This document shows, one piece after another, positions 41,162-51,484 of a stretch of DNA of 64,000 nucleotides; positions within the stretch are counted from its first letter, which is position 1, and every line of letters starts with the position of its first letter. Under the pieces are notes generated by a model. It made no database searches. It was not told where the DNA came from and saw only the letters and a program-made list of their open reading frames with translations. Location: NCBI RefSeq assembly GCF_040786285.1, contig NZ_JBFMKQ010000002.1, forward strand, positions 1 to 64,000. The letters are read 5' to 3'. Origin of the DNA: Aquimarina sp040786285 (GTDB lineage: Bacteria; Bacteroidota; Bacteroidia; Flavobacteriales; Flavobacteriaceae). The position numbers and the translations under genes are program-made.

Positions 41162-44100
41162 ATGAAAAGACAGATTTTTATTTCTTTTTTATTGGTGTTA
41201 ACCACTTCAAATGTGTTTTGGGGTCAGGAAACTGCAATACCTGATTCCAAATTTGAACAAGCACTTATAGATCTTGGGATTGATTCTGATGGTGCGGTAA
41301 ACGGTGTGGTATCGACCGAAGATATTAATGACGTAACAGATCTCAATATTTTTGATAAAAATATCGTTGATCTAACGGGAATTGAGGGTTTTGAAAGTTT
41401 AGAAGTACTGAACTGTTCTAATAATCGGTTAACCAATATTGATATTAGCCAGAATACTCAACTTGTCGAATTCAACTGTGCTTCGAACCTATTGGAAACC
41501 CTTGATGTTTCTCTGAATATATCTTTAGAAACATTAAATTGTAGTGATAATCGACTGCTAATACTCGATGTTTCTCAAAATGACTTGCTTAGAAATCTTG
41601 ATTTTACTTCAAATCAGGTAAGTATGATCAATACCAGTCAAAATGATTCTCTTGTCAGTTTGAGAGGTTCAAATAATAGATTGAGTAATCTCGAAATTGA
41701 TACCAATACTTCATTAGAAGAGCTGATTTGTTCCGAAAATCAGTTGTCGGGTCTTGATATAGATGCTAATACAGAGTTAAAAACATTATTATGTGCTTCT
41801 AATCATATTACGAATCTAAATCTTTCAGCAAATGATTCGCTTACTTTTATTGATGTTTCAGATAATCAATTAAGCACTCTGGAAGTCACTAGTAACAGGC
41901 TTCTTACCAACTTAACTGTTTCCGACAATCAATTAACAGAATTGAACCTCAGTTTGAATGATTCCTTAGAGTTTTTGGGGTGCTCTAATAATCAGTTAAC
42001 CCTTTTAGAGCTTGAGAACAATAAAAAAATAGAAACTTTGATTTCAGCATTTAATCAATTGGTGTTATTGGAGGTAAGTGAAAATATAGAATTAGAATCT
42101 ATAGATGTTTCGTTTAACCTAATCTCTGAAATTGATATTAGTGAAAATGATTCAATTACTTCACTCAATTGTGCTGCGAATCAATTGAAAACCCTAAAAA
42201 TCAACAATGGCAATAATGAAGAATTGGCAACTTTAAATGCTTTAAACAATCCTAATTTATATTGTATTGAGGTAGATGCTACTGCTATGGCCAACGACCA
42301 AATGACCTGGTTAATAGATAATGTAGCTTCATATGAAGAAGTTTGTGAGCCACTTACTTTCGTTCCAGACGATAATTTTGAGCAAGCCTTAATCGATATG
42401 GGTTATGATGAAGCACCACTAGATGATCTCGTTTCCACAGCTAGAATTGATACCATAACCGTCTTAGATATAAATAACAAAAATATAGAACGATTAACGG
42501 GAATTGAAGCTTTTATTGCTCTTGACTCATTAAAGTGCTCCAACAATATGTTGAGTAATCTGAATGCTACTCCACTGATTAATCTGGAATATCTAGATTG
42601 CTCTTCTAATAACTTGGTGGATTTAACTTTGAAAAATGTACCTGCTGGAGTATTGACTTTCCTCGACGCAACCGGAAATCCTGAATTGGCTTGTATTCAG
42701 GTCGATGATGTTACCGCCGCCGAAAACGAACCCGATTGGTCTATAGACGCGACTTCATCCTACGATTTAAGTTGTACCACCAATAAAACTTTTATCCCAG
42801 ATGATAATTTTGAACAAGCCTTAATTGACCTTGGTTATGACCGTGGTTCTTTAGATAATTATGTCGTAACCGATTCAATAAACAAAATAGAAATCCTTAA
42901 TATTAGCAATAGAAATATTTTTGATCTTACCGGTATAGAAGCATTTGTAGCTCTAGATTCTTTAAATTGTTCAGAAAATAAGTTATCACTTTTAGATATT
43001 AGTAATAATCTTTCCTTAAAAAATCTTTCCTGTTTTAGTAATAATCTTGCAGAACTCAATCTTCAGGTAAACGATTCCATAATAAAGCTTAACTGTGGAG
43101 GTAACAAATTAGCCAATTTAGACTTACAATCCAATCCAAATTTGGATTTGGTAGCGTTAGTTTGTGACAATAACAACCTAGCACAACTTGATGTAAGTGA
43201 TATGACCAATCTAGAGTCACTGGATTGTAGTTCGAACAATATTTCAACAACAGGAATTGGAGGTTTAAATATCACCGGTACAACACTTAAACAATTGTTT
43301 TGTGGTAAAAATAAGTTTAGTATACTCGATCTTGACCCGGTATCAAGCACTTTGGAAGAATTGGATTGTGGAGATAATAATTTGTCTGAATTAGATATTT
43401 CTGCAGTTACTGAACTCAAAAAAATAAATTGTTCAATTAATTTTCTAACCGATATCGATTTCAGTGCAAATACCAATATCGAAGAACTCGCCTGTGATTC
43501 TAATCAAATAACTAACTTGATCTACGATACTACGGCATCTTATGACTTTTTTACAGATTTAAGCTGCAATGATAATTTGCTAGAAAATATAGAGGTAGAT
43601 GACTTTGTAGCTCTTGAAAGTTTGAGTTGTGCTTCAAACCAATTAACAGATTTAGAAGTGAGCTTCAATCAACAGCTAAACTCTTTAAATTTTTCCAATA
43701 ATAGGGTAACATCCATAGATTTAATAGAAAATGGACAATTGAGATCTTTGGATTGCTCCAATAACTCATTGGGAGATTTAGTTTTAACCGGAAATGAGAA
43801 TTTAGAGCAATTGTATTGCGCAAATATCCAGCTCGAAATTCTCGATGTTGAAGTAAATACTGCTCTTATCATATTATCGGCTTCAAATAACGAAATAGAA
43901 AATGTAGAGCTGGTTAATAATACCAATATTGAGATTCTGGATCTATCATCAAACAAGCTTACAGAAATTAATGACCTTGATCAACTTCTAAATATTACCA
44001 GTTTTAGTGTAGCTTCCAATGAAATTACCGATATAAATTTAGAGGTAAATACTTTATTAACCAATATAGATGTCTCTTCTAATCAACTGGAAAGTTTAAA

Positions 44101-46297
44101 CGTACAAAATGGAAATAATGATCAATTACTACGATTTAATGCTGTCAATAATCCAGATCTGAGCTGTATCGAAATCGATAATGAAAATGAAATTGGAGAT
44201 GACTGGCAAAAGGATGAGCGGGCAGCATATAGCGAAAATTGCCGTTACGAAGATACATTTGTACCCGATGATGGCTTTGAAGAGGCTCTTGCAATTTATG
44301 ATGATATCCCCAATGATAATTATGTGCCCACGGCAAATATAAGCTCGCTTATTGATTTAGATATTAGTGGCAATGGGATTACCGACTTAACCGGAATAGA
44401 AGATTTTGCAGCATTAAAATCTCTGAATTGTTCTTCAAACAGTATTGGCAATCGTCTCGATCTTAGGACTAATACTAATCTAACAGAGATTTTATGTGCA
44501 AACAATCAAATCGATAGCTTGTTTGTAAGTGATAATTATATCATACAAACACTCGATATTTCTTCTAATCGGTTTTCAGAAATTAATATTGAAGTATTTT
44601 CGGATCTAACGAGTTTTAAATGTGATGATAATCAGTTTACGGACCTTGATCTTAGTACAAATAGTAAGTTAGCCGAAATACGTTGTAGTGCGAATCAATT
44701 GGTAACATTAAGTGTTAATAATGGAAATAATAGTAATTTATTAGTTTTTAATGCACAGGACAACCCAGATTTAATATGTATAGAGATTGATGACATCAGT
44801 ATTATTGGTGCAAGCTGGCAAAAAGATGATACGGCTTCTTATGCAGAAAATTGTTATTATAATCAAACTTTTATACCCGATGATGGATTTGAGCAAGCTT
44901 TAATAAATTTGGGGCTTGATTCTGGCCCATTAGACGATTATGTGCCAACGGCTGCAATAAGCTCGATTACTAACTTAAATATTAGTGGCAAAGAAATTTC
45001 TGATCTTACCGGCTTACAAGATTTTACAAGCTTAGTTACCCTGAATTGCCGAAATAATCTAATAACGAGCATAGATATTAGCAGTAATGTGTTAGTAGAA
45101 AGATTGTTATGTTCGGGAAATCAATTAACAAGTATTGAAGGTACAGGCATAGCTTCAAATACGGTATTAACCCTAATAGATGTGTCTAATAATATGCTTA
45201 CGAACATTGATGTAAGTGCCAATACAGCTTTAACAGAATTAAACTGTACGTCTAATCAACTTACGAGCATTGATATTACTCAAAATCCTAATATCGAAAC
45301 TCTTTTATGTGCTTCAAATCAACTAATAACGGTCAATATAAATAATGGATTTAATACAATTCTCGAAAATTTTGATGTCATCGATAATCCTAATTTAACC
45401 TGCATATTGGTGGATGATATTGCAGCTTCTGAATCATATCCTAATTGGTTCAAAGATGAAGAAGCCGCCTATAAGTTAGTCTGTGATGATGATGATAACG
45501 ATGGTGTGCCCGATATAGAAGATCTGTGCCCAAATACTCCATTTGGCAGCACAGTTGACTTATTTGGGTGTGCCTTTTTTACATTGCCGTCAACCAATTT
45601 TACAATTTTAACAACTAGCGAAAATTGCAGAAGTAGTAATAATGGAAAAGTAAAAATTGAAGCAGTCGAAATTTTTAACTACAAGGCAACAATTGTCGGG
45701 GCTGAGGTAAATGCGGAGTATGATTTCACAAACGATGTTGAGATCAGAAACCTTCGAGCGGGCATTTATGAGCTGTGTATCACTATAGATGAGAAACCCG
45801 GTTATAAAGTTTGCTTTGAAGTCATTATTACCGAACCCGAAGATTTATCGGTAATCGCAAGTGTTAATAGCAGTGAGGCAAAAGTATCTTTAGAAATGTA
45901 CGGAGGATTAAATTATACCATAGATTTTAATGGGTTGGTTTTTAGCACACAGGACAACTTAGTTACTTTAAATTTAGACAAAGGAATTAATACAATTCAG
46001 ATCAAGGCAGACGAAGAATGCCAGGGTACCTATGAAAAAACCATTTTTATAGCTAACGAAGTGCTTTTTTATCCAAATCCATTCCGGGATAATCTTAATA
46101 TGTATTTAGGTACTGGTTATTTAAAAAATGTTGATCTTAAAATATATTCCCTTTTAGGGCAATTGGTAGTGTCAAAAGAATATAAACCTTTAGATGGGTT
46201 AATACATGTAGATACCTCATTTCTTGAATCTGGTATGTATATGGTTTCCATAAGCTCCGAGAGTTTTCAATCCACTTTTAAAATTGTAAAAAAATGA
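41162..46297 (+). CDS. giant leucine-rich-repeat protein with T9SS sorting domain
   Basis: 1711 residues. Signal peptide, then five modules that each start with a conserved cap (PDDNFEQALIDLGYD type) at about 24, 399, 543, 1033 and 1237, followed by LTGIE and a run of LRRs of the form L-x-x-L-x-C-S-x-N-x-L. Near 1442 a calcium-binding-like DDDDNDGVPDIEDLCP segment occurs. A T9SS domain ends the protein (about 1634-1711, FYPNPFRDNLNMYLGTGYLK). Module size varies from one block of about 145 residues to one of 490, evidence of repeat expansion. Surface adhesin or binding protein. Its stop overlaps the next start (ATGA). Confidence 0.9.
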   Translation: MKRQIFISFLLVLTTSNVFWGQETAIPDSKFEQALIDLGIDSDGAVNGVVSTEDINDVTDLNIFDKNIVDLTGIEGFESLEVLNCSNNRLTNIDISQNTQLVEFNCASNLLETLDVSLNISLETLNCSDNRLLILDVSQNDLLRNLDFTSNQVSMINTSQNDSLVSLRGSNNRLSNLEIDTNTSLEELICSENQLSGLDIDANTELKTLLCASNHITNLNLSANDSLTFIDVSDNQLSTLEVTSNRLLTNLTVSDNQLTELNLSLNDSLEFLGCSNNQLTLLELENNKKIETLISAFNQLVLLEVSENIELESIDVSFNLISEIDISENDSITSLNCAANQLKTLKINNGNNEELATLNALNNPNLYCIEVDATAMANDQMTWLIDNVASYEEVCEPLTFVPDDNFEQALIDMGYDEAPLDDLVSTARIDTITVLDINNKNIERLTGIEAFIALDSLKCSNNMLSNLNATPLINLEYLDCSSNNLVDLTLKNVPAGVLTFLDATGNPELACIQVDDVTAAENEPDWSIDATSSYDLSCTTNKTFIPDDNFEQALIDLGYDRGSLDNYVVTDSINKIEILNISNRNIFDLTGIEAFVALDSLNCSENKLSLLDISNNLSLKNLSCFSNNLAELNLQVNDSIIKLNCGGNKLANLDLQSNPNLDLVALVCDNNNLAQLDVSDMTNLESLDCSSNNISTTGIGGLNITGTTLKQLFCGKNKFSILDLDPVSSTLEELDCGDNNLSELDISAVTELKKINCSINFLTDIDFSANTNIEELACDSNQITNLIYDTTASYDFFTDLSCNDNLLENIEVDDFVALESLSCASNQLTDLEVSFNQQLNSLNFSNNRVTSIDLIENGQLRSLDCSNNSLGDLVLTGNENLEQLYCANIQLEILDVEVNTALIILSASNNEIENVELVNNTNIEILDLSSNKLTEINDLDQLLNITSFSVASNEITDINLEVNTLLTNIDVSSNQLESLNVQNGNNDQLLRFNAVNNPDLSCIEIDNENEIGDDWQKDERAAYSENCRYEDTFVPDDGFEEALAIYDDIPNDNYVPTANISSLIDLDISGNGITDLTGIEDFAALKSLNCSSNSIGNRLDLRTNTNLTEILCANNQIDSLFVSDNYIIQTLDISSNRFSEINIEVFSDLTSFKCDDNQFTDLDLSTNSKLAEIRCSANQLVTLSVNNGNNSNLLVFNAQDNPDLICIEIDDISIIGASWQKDDTASYAENCYYNQTFIPDDGFEQALINLGLDSGPLDDYVPTAAISSITNLNISGKEISDLTGLQDFTSLVTLNCRNNLITSIDISSNVLVERLLCSGNQLTSIEGTGIASNTVLTLIDVSNNMLTNIDVSANTALTELNCTSNQLTSIDITQNPNIETLLCASNQLITVNINNGFNTILENFDVIDNPNLTCILVDDIAASESYPNWFKDEEAAYKLVCDDDDNDGVPDIEDLCPNTPFGSTVDLFGCAFFTLPSTNFTILTTSENCRSSNNGKVKIEAVEIFNYKATIVGAEVNAEYDFTNDVEIRNLRAGIYELCITIDEKPGYKVCFEVIITEPEDLSVIASVNSSEAKVSLEMYGGLNYTIDFNGLVFSTQDNLVTLNLDKGINTIQIKADEECQGTYEKTIFIANEVLFYPNPFRDNLNMYLGTGYLKNVDLKIYSLLGQLVVSKEYKPLDGLIHVDTSFLESGMYMVSISSESFQSTFKIVKK

Positions 46298-46995
46298 AAA
46301 AGTTATTCTTTCTTTTTGGTTTGATTGCTATGATATGCGCATGTAGTAGTGATAGCGACGAAGGTACAGAGGAGCAAGAAGCTACTCAAAACCCTACAGC
46401 TTCAAATCTAATTTTTCCTTTTGAAAACTCACTTTGTAATGTAGGTACAGATATCACTCCCACAGAAAGCACTGTATTATTTGAGTGGGAAGCTGGCGCT
46501 AATGTAGATAGTTACGAAGTAGAACTTACGAATTTAACTACAGGTAATCGTACAACACATCAATCAACAGCCACCCAAACCCCAATAGTTTTAAGTAGAG
46601 GAACACCGTATAGTTGGTTTATAGTTTCAAAATCTAATACCGTATCGGAAACAGCTCAAAGTGTTGAATGGAAATTTTACAATGCCGGAGATGCAATCGA
46701 ATCTTATGCACCGTTTCCTGCAGAGGCTATTGCTCCCGAAATGGCAGAATCTATTAGAACTACTGCAAGCGAAATTATTTTAGATTGGGAAGGGAATGAT
46801 GTTGATGATGATATTGTTGGATATGATGTGTATTTTGATACCTCTCGCGAACCAGAAATTGTTTCAAGTAATCTAGAAGAGAGTATGTTTAGTGTATCTA
46901 TAACATCAAATACGATCTATTACTGGAAAATAACAACGAAAGATTCCCGAGGAAATACCTCAGAATCAGGCGTCTTTCAATTTAAAGTTTTATGA
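46294..46995 (+). CDS. lipoprotein with two fibronectin type III-like domains
   Basis: 233 residues. Lipoprotein signal (FGLIAMICACSSDSDE), acidic linker, then two FN3-like beta-sandwiches at about 45-130 and 140-233 (VLFEWEAGANVDSYEVELTN; ILDWEGNDVDDDIVGYDVYF; YYWKITTKDSRGNTSESGVF). Last gene of the surface operon, overlapping the LRR gene by four bases. Probably exposed on the outer membrane as a partner of the secreted LRR protein; that is inferred from context. Confidence 0.82.
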   Translation: MKKLFFLFGLIAMICACSSDSDEGTEEQEATQNPTASNLIFPFENSLCNVGTDITPTESTVLFEWEAGANVDSYEVELTNLTTGNRTTHQSTATQTPIVLSRGTPYSWFIVSKSNTVSETAQSVEWKFYNAGDAIESYAPFPAEAIAPEMAESIRTTASEIILDWEGNDVDDDIVGYDVYFDTSREPEIVSSNLEESMFSVSITSNTIYYWKITTKDSRGNTSESGVFQFKVL

Positions 46996-47206
46996 TTTTT
47001 TTGTTTCCATAATAAGCCTGAATACTTGAGGGGGTAAAAGTATGATGGATTTTATGGATTTAGGTCTTCAACGGAATGGCGAACTACAGCACTAAACAAG
47101 TAAAGATTTTGTCATTCCGAAGAAGATTAAATATGAATTTTTAGATAACACATATATCAAAAGCTTTGTACCTTAGTAACTATATCACTTTGTAACTTAG
47201 ATTCAC

Positions 47207-47214
47207 TACTTTTG
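47207..47214 (+). promoter_or_regulatory. fabD -7 promoter element
   Basis: TACTTTTG matches TAnnTTTG, 23 bases before the fabD ATG; TTTG at 47189-47192 is the nearest -33 candidate, though spacing (14) is short. Confidence 0.45.
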
Positions 47215-47237
47215 TCAAAACTTTAAACACACAGTAC

Positions 47238-48128
47238 ATGAATGCATATGTATTTCCGGGTCAAGGGGCTCAATTTCCAGGAATGGGTCTAGATCTATAT
47301 GAAAATTCAGAAATGGCCAAAGAACTTTTTCATAAGGCTAATGATATCTTAGGTTTTGAGATTACCAAAATCATGTTCGAAGGAACAAAAGAAGAGTTAC
47401 AACAAACCAAAGTAACTCAGCCTGCCATATTTTTACATTCAGTAATTCTAAGTAAAGTATTAGGTGATAGTTTTAAACCCGATATGGTCGCAGGACATTC
47501 ATTAGGTGAATTCTCGGCATTAGTGGCCAATGGCACACTTAATTTTGAAGATGCATTGCGATTAGTATCTAAGCGAGCACTGGCAATGCAAAAAGCATGT
47601 GAATTAAAGCCTTCTACGATGGCAGCAGTTTTAGGATTAGAAGATGAGGTTGTTGAGCAAGCTTGCACCGAAATTGATGGAGTAGTAGTAGCTGCAAATT
47701 ATAATTGCCCTGGTCAATTAGTAATTTCTGGAGATGTAGATGCAATCAATAAAGCATGTGAAGTATTAAAAGAAAAAGGAGCACGAAGAGCATTAGTATT
47801 ACCAGTAGGAGGAGCATTTCATTCACCTTTAATGGAACCTGCACGTGAAGAATTGGCAGCGGCAATAGAGGCGACTACTTTTAATACACCAAACTGTCCT
47901 GTATACCAAAATGTAACGACAACTGCGGTTACTAGCCCCGACGAGATTAAACAAAATCTGATTGCACAATTAACTGCTCCAGTAAAATGGACGCAAAGTG
48001 TGCAAAATATGATAAAAGATGGTGCGACTTTATTTACCGAGGTTGGGCCAGGAAAAGTATTATCTGGATTAGTAAAAAAGATCGATCGATCCGCAGAGAC
48101 AACTATTGCGTCAATTGAGAAGGAATAG
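47238..48128 (+). CDS. fabD: malonyl-CoA:ACP transacylase
   Basis: 296 residues. Transfers malonyl from CoA to acyl carrier protein in fatty-acid synthesis. N-terminal FPGQGAQFPGMGLDLY, nucleophile Ser in GHSLGEFSALVANG (about 90), catalytic His in GGAFHSPLM (about 197), and LFTEVGPGKVLSGLV at the end. Full length, single-gene unit with a terminator at 48312-48346. Confidence 0.95.
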   Translation: MNAYVFPGQGAQFPGMGLDLYENSEMAKELFHKANDILGFEITKIMFEGTKEELQQTKVTQPAIFLHSVILSKVLGDSFKPDMVAGHSLGEFSALVANGTLNFEDALRLVSKRALAMQKACELKPSTMAAVLGLEDEVVEQACTEIDGVVVAANYNCPGQLVISGDVDAINKACEVLKEKGARRALVLPVGGAFHSPLMEPAREELAAAIEATTFNTPNCPVYQNVTTTAVTSPDEIKQNLIAQLTAPVKWTQSVQNMIKDGATLFTEVGPGKVLSGLVKKIDRSAETTIASIEKE

Positions 48129-48311
48129 TACAATAATGTGAGTTTGTATATAAGCTCATTGTATAAAAAAGTCGTCAAATTGAGTGATTTTTCATAGTGA
48201 AACGGAGAAAAATTGTATCGAAATTAGGCTTTTGCTTGAAAACAACTCTGACTGACGTAAATTTTCTTACATAGAGTTCAAATAGTAGCTTTATAATAAA
48301 ATCCAAAATCT

Positions 48312-48346
48312 AAAACCTCACATATCTCTGAGATTTGTGAGGTTTT
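48312..48346. terminator. bidirectional terminator
   Basis: AAAACCTCACA (48312-48322) pairs with TGTGAGGTTTT (48336-48346), with A and T runs on both sides. Serves fabD (+) and the hydrolase gene ending at 48357 (-). Confidence 0.8.
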
Positions 48347-48356
48347 TTAGTAAATG

Positions 48357-49250
48357 CTACTGTTTTTTGATCCTCAATTCGTCTTTCATAAACTGGTCTA
48401 TGTAAGTTGCAATTTCTTCACCTTTCTCTTCTTGCAAAAAATGCCCGGCATCCTTGATAATAATCTTTTGTTGGTCATTACTGGAGGGAATTAATTTGTA
48501 AAAGAATTTTTCTAATCCGCTAAAAACTTTATCCTTGTCAGAGAACATAACCAATGCCGGTTTATTCCATTGAGAAAGGATATCTCTCGCCTTTTGCATG
48601 GGTTTGACCGCTGGGTCATTACGATGAGCAGGAACTAAAAGTGGAAATGCAACTGCACCACCTTTATGTTTTTTATTAGGAAATGGGGCGTCATAGGCAT
48701 CAAGCACTTCTTTTGATAATTTATGATATGAAGCATATTGCACAATCCCACTTACGGGTAGTGATGGGTGATATTTTGCAAACATTCTCCACAACCTAAA
48801 TGGGAACGCCAATTTTTTACCCGTTGGAAGAAACGTATTTAAAACCACCACTCTTTTAAATCGTTCTGGATATTCTGCCAAAAGCGACAATCCTAATAAA
48901 CCTCCCCAATCCTGTACAACCAATGTAATGTCATTAAGATCTAGCTTATGAATTAGATTTTCTAACGATCTAAAATGAAGGTCAAAATTATAATTTTTAC
49001 GTCCTACAATTTTATCAGATTTGCCAAATCCTATAAAATCTGGAGCAACGAAGCGATAATTCTTTAAAACAGGTATAAATTTTCTATATAGATAAGACCA
49101 GGTGGGTTCTCCATGAAGTGCCAAAATGGTTTCGCCATTTCCCTCATCAATGTAGTGCATTTTTAAGTTTTCAAAATCAACAAAATTCTCTTTATAAGGG
49201 AAATCTTTAATGGGTTCGAAACGAGAGAAATCTGGTGGTAAGATCTGCAT
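48357..49250 (-). CDS. alpha/beta hydrolase, haloalkane dehalogenase-like
   Basis: 297 residues. Alpha/beta hydrolase whose nucleophile elbow is VQDWGG, with Asp114 instead of Ser and Trp115 next to it, as in haloalkane dehalogenases; HGEPTWSY (46-53) gives the oxyanion and halide region, and AGHFLQEE the catalytic His. These features fit haloalkane dehalogenases, which cut carbon-halogen bonds by hydrolysis. The substrate range cannot be read. Last gene of a four-gene minus-strand group beginning at 51317. Confidence 0.85.
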   Translation of the reverse strand: MQILPPDFSRFEPIKDFPYKENFVDFENLKMHYIDEGNGETILALHGEPTWSYLYRKFIPVLKNYRFVAPDFIGFGKSDKIVGRKNYNFDLHFRSLENLIHKLDLNDITLVVQDWGGLLGLSLLAEYPERFKRVVVLNTFLPTGKKLAFPFRLWRMFAKYHPSLPVSGIVQYASYHKLSKEVLDAYDAPFPNKKHKGGAVAFPLLVPAHRNDPAVKPMQKARDILSQWNKPALVMFSDKDKVFSGLEKFFYKLIPSSNDQQKIIIKDAGHFLQEEKGEEIATYIDQFMKDELRIKKQ

Positions 49251-49262
49251 GATATGTAGTGT

Positions 49263-49769
49263 TTAATGTTCTTGGTTAACCGCTTTAAACTGAGTCTCTA
49301 GATATACTTGTTTCCATTTTCCATCGGCATAACTACCTACCTTGAAATTGTAAGTGTTATTATCAACATATATCCACATATCGGTCACCACAGACTCCCC
49401 ATATTGATATTGATAGAGAATGTTATTACCATCTAGAATAACTTCTCCTTTAGTTAGTCCTCCAAAAACATCAAACTCCCAGAACTTTATGGTTTTGGTT
49501 GCTACATCATATTTTCGGATACCGTGATTTCGAGAGCCATACTGGGTCTGTTCTTTATTAGTAAACCCTTTAGATTTTGTAATAACTATGTTGTTGTTTA
49601 AATCAAATTCAAAAACAATTTCTTGTTTAAATTTACTACCGTCTCCCCAATTGCCTTGGGCTTTCCATACTTTATTAGTTAGAGGTTTGAATATAGAAAG
49701 ATTGGATTCTTGAGCCAAAGTAATCTGGGTAATAAAGAAGAATAAGACTGCTGTTTTTATAAGTTTCAT
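49263..49769 (-). CDS. secreted lipocalin-like / DUF1579-like protein
   Basis: 168 residues. Signal peptide (AVLFFFITQITLAQ), then a beta-barrel-like domain starting FKPLTNKVWKAQGNWGDGSK and ending GKWKQVYLETQFKAV. The pattern resembles secreted DUF1579 or lipocalin-type sequences, without a firm assignment. Twelve bases before the dehalogenase-like gene and 18 after the esterase gene, so co-transcribed. Confidence 0.65.
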   Translation of the reverse strand: MKLIKTAVLFFFITQITLAQESNLSIFKPLTNKVWKAQGNWGDGSKFKQEIVFEFDLNNNIVITKSKGFTNKEQTQYGSRNHGIRKYDVATKTIKFWEFDVFGGLTKGEVILDGNNILYQYQYGESVVTDMWIYVDNNTYNFKVGSYADGKWKQVYLETQFKAVNQEH

Positions 49770-49787
49770 TTTGATTATGGTTTAAAG

Positions 49788-50666
49788 TTATTTAAATAAC
49801 CATTGTATAGCTTGGGTAAATTGTTTTCTCCAAAATGCTTCGTTATGTTCTCCTTTTGGATCTACCACAAGTTTAAGATTTTTTTCGGGATGGGATGAAA
49901 TGATATATTTATTCATTTTACGAGTGTTTTTTACCATATCCCACCCTTCCTTTTTTCCTATTAGAAGAAATATCCTGCTGTCCTCTGGTATGGGTTGATT
50001 TTTGGTAAAATCGAATACCTTTTCTGAATACCAGTAAGAAGGGGAGAAGATTCCTGCTTTCCCAAAAATTTGCGGGTATTTATATATCGCATAGTGCGAA
50101 ATTAATCCACCCATAGAACTTCCCATAATTGCAGTATGCTCTCTATCCTTTTGTGTTTTATATGTGGTATCTATATAGGGCTTGATGGTATTCACAATAA
50201 ACTCCATATATTGCTTGCCTTCAGCTTTTCCAAACTCTGTATTTTCCCAAGGACTAAGCTCGTTCATACGTTTTTCTTCTCCATTATCAATTCCTACTAC
50301 GATTAATTCAATGTCAGATAATTTAGAGAGCTCATTTAGACTTTCATCCACACCCCACTCACCAGCATATGAAGTGGCATTGTCAAATAAATTCTGCGCA
50401 TCATGCATGTATACTACAGGATATTTTTTATCAGATTTCTCGTAATTAGGAGGTAAGTAAATTCTAATTTGCCTTGTTCTATCTAATCCCGGTATTTTGA
50501 ATAGGCTGTCAATAACTATAACATTGGGTTGCGCTGTTGATTCTTTAGATTTTTCTTTTGCTTCTTCAGCCTTACCCGTATCTTTTGCTGTAGAATTTTC
50601 TTCTTTTTGTTTACAGCTAAAAATGACTAATAATGATAGGATAAAGAATAGATGTTTATGTCTCAT
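49788..50666 (-). CDS. putative esterase family lipoprotein (Fes/EstD-like)
   Basis: 292 residues. Lipoprotein signal (LSLLVIFSC, lipid Cys18), a Lys/Glu-rich linker, then an alpha/beta hydrolase of the putative-esterase family: RQIRIYLPPNYEKSDKKYPV, nucleophile Ser in MGSSMGGLISHYA, acid in IGKKEGWD, His in KGEHNEAFWRKQF. The group includes enterochelin esterases and feruloyl esterases; the substrate is unknown. Located outside the cytoplasm. Confidence 0.82.
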   Translation of the reverse strand: MRHKHLFFILSLLVIFSCKQKEENSTAKDTGKAEEAKEKSKESTAQPNVIVIDSLFKIPGLDRTRQIRIYLPPNYEKSDKKYPVVYMHDAQNLFDNATSYAGEWGVDESLNELSKLSDIELIVVGIDNGEEKRMNELSPWENTEFGKAEGKQYMEFIVNTIKPYIDTTYKTQKDREHTAIMGSSMGGLISHYAIYKYPQIFGKAGIFSPSYWYSEKVFDFTKNQPIPEDSRIFLLIGKKEGWDMVKNTRKMNKYIISSHPEKNLKLVVDPKGEHNEAFWRKQFTQAIQWLFK

Positions 50667-50681
50667 AATAGTTTTTGAAAT

Positions 50682-51317
50682 TTATTTTGCTTTTGCGAAA
50701 GCTATTTTTATGGCCAGACCAGTTAATACTGAAGCCATAAACCATTTTTGTATTCGAGCCCAGATTGGTTTTTGAACAAAGAAAGTCGCCATTTTGGCTG
50801 CAGAAATAACGATAAGAAAGTTGATACAAAAACTAACGATGATCTGTACAATCCCCAACTGAAAACTTTGTGAAAGTATAGCACCATATTCGGGTTTTAT
50901 AAACTGGGGGAAAAAGGATAAATAAAACAATGCCATTTTAGGGTTAAGCACATTAGTTAATAATCCGATATTAAATAATTTTAAAGGCCTGTCTGTTTTT
51001 AATTTGGTATTAGTTTCAAAAGTATTTTTTCTATTAGATTTGATAGTAGAATAAGCTAAATATAATAAATACCCCACGCCAAGAAACTTTACCAAGACAA
51101 AAGCATAGGGGACAGCAAAAAAAATGGCTGTTAACCCAAACGATACCATAAGAATGTGAAATAAAAACCCACAAATAACTCCAAATAATGAAATGATGCC
51201 TGCTTGTTTTCCTTGAGATAAAGACCTGGAAATTAGATATATCATATTGGGTCCAGGCGATAGTACCATAATAAGAGATGCTAAAGCAAATACTAGAAGT
51301 TCATTAATGGGTATCAT
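50682..51317 (-). CDS. LysE/RhtB family exporter
   Basis: 211 residues, six membrane helices; LSPGPNMIYLISRSLSQGKQ is the family signature and NPKMALFYLSFFPQFIKPEY the conserved middle segment. Paralogue of the protein at 8394-9029. First gene of the minus-strand group 51317-48357, 15 bases before the esterase gene. No regulator adjoins it. Confidence 0.88.
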   Translation of the reverse strand: MIPINELLVFALASLIMVLSPGPNMIYLISRSLSQGKQAGIISLFGVICGFLFHILMVSFGLTAIFFAVPYAFVLVKFLGVGYLLYLAYSTIKSNRKNTFETNTKLKTDRPLKLFNIGLLTNVLNPKMALFYLSFFPQFIKPEYGAILSQSFQLGIVQIIVSFCINFLIVISAAKMATFFVQKPIWARIQKWFMASVLTGLAIKIAFAKAK

Positions 51318-51484
51318 TGATTTGTGTTTTTGAATACTTAAAAGTATTCTTTTTTTCTAAATTATATAGCAAATTAACATGATCTTAGCGGTCAAAAAAT
51401 GTTGAAAGCGATGGTGTATATCTTTAGAATAGTAGTAATTGGGTATCAGATAATTTGAAAACACAAAAGCTTGATGAAAACGAT

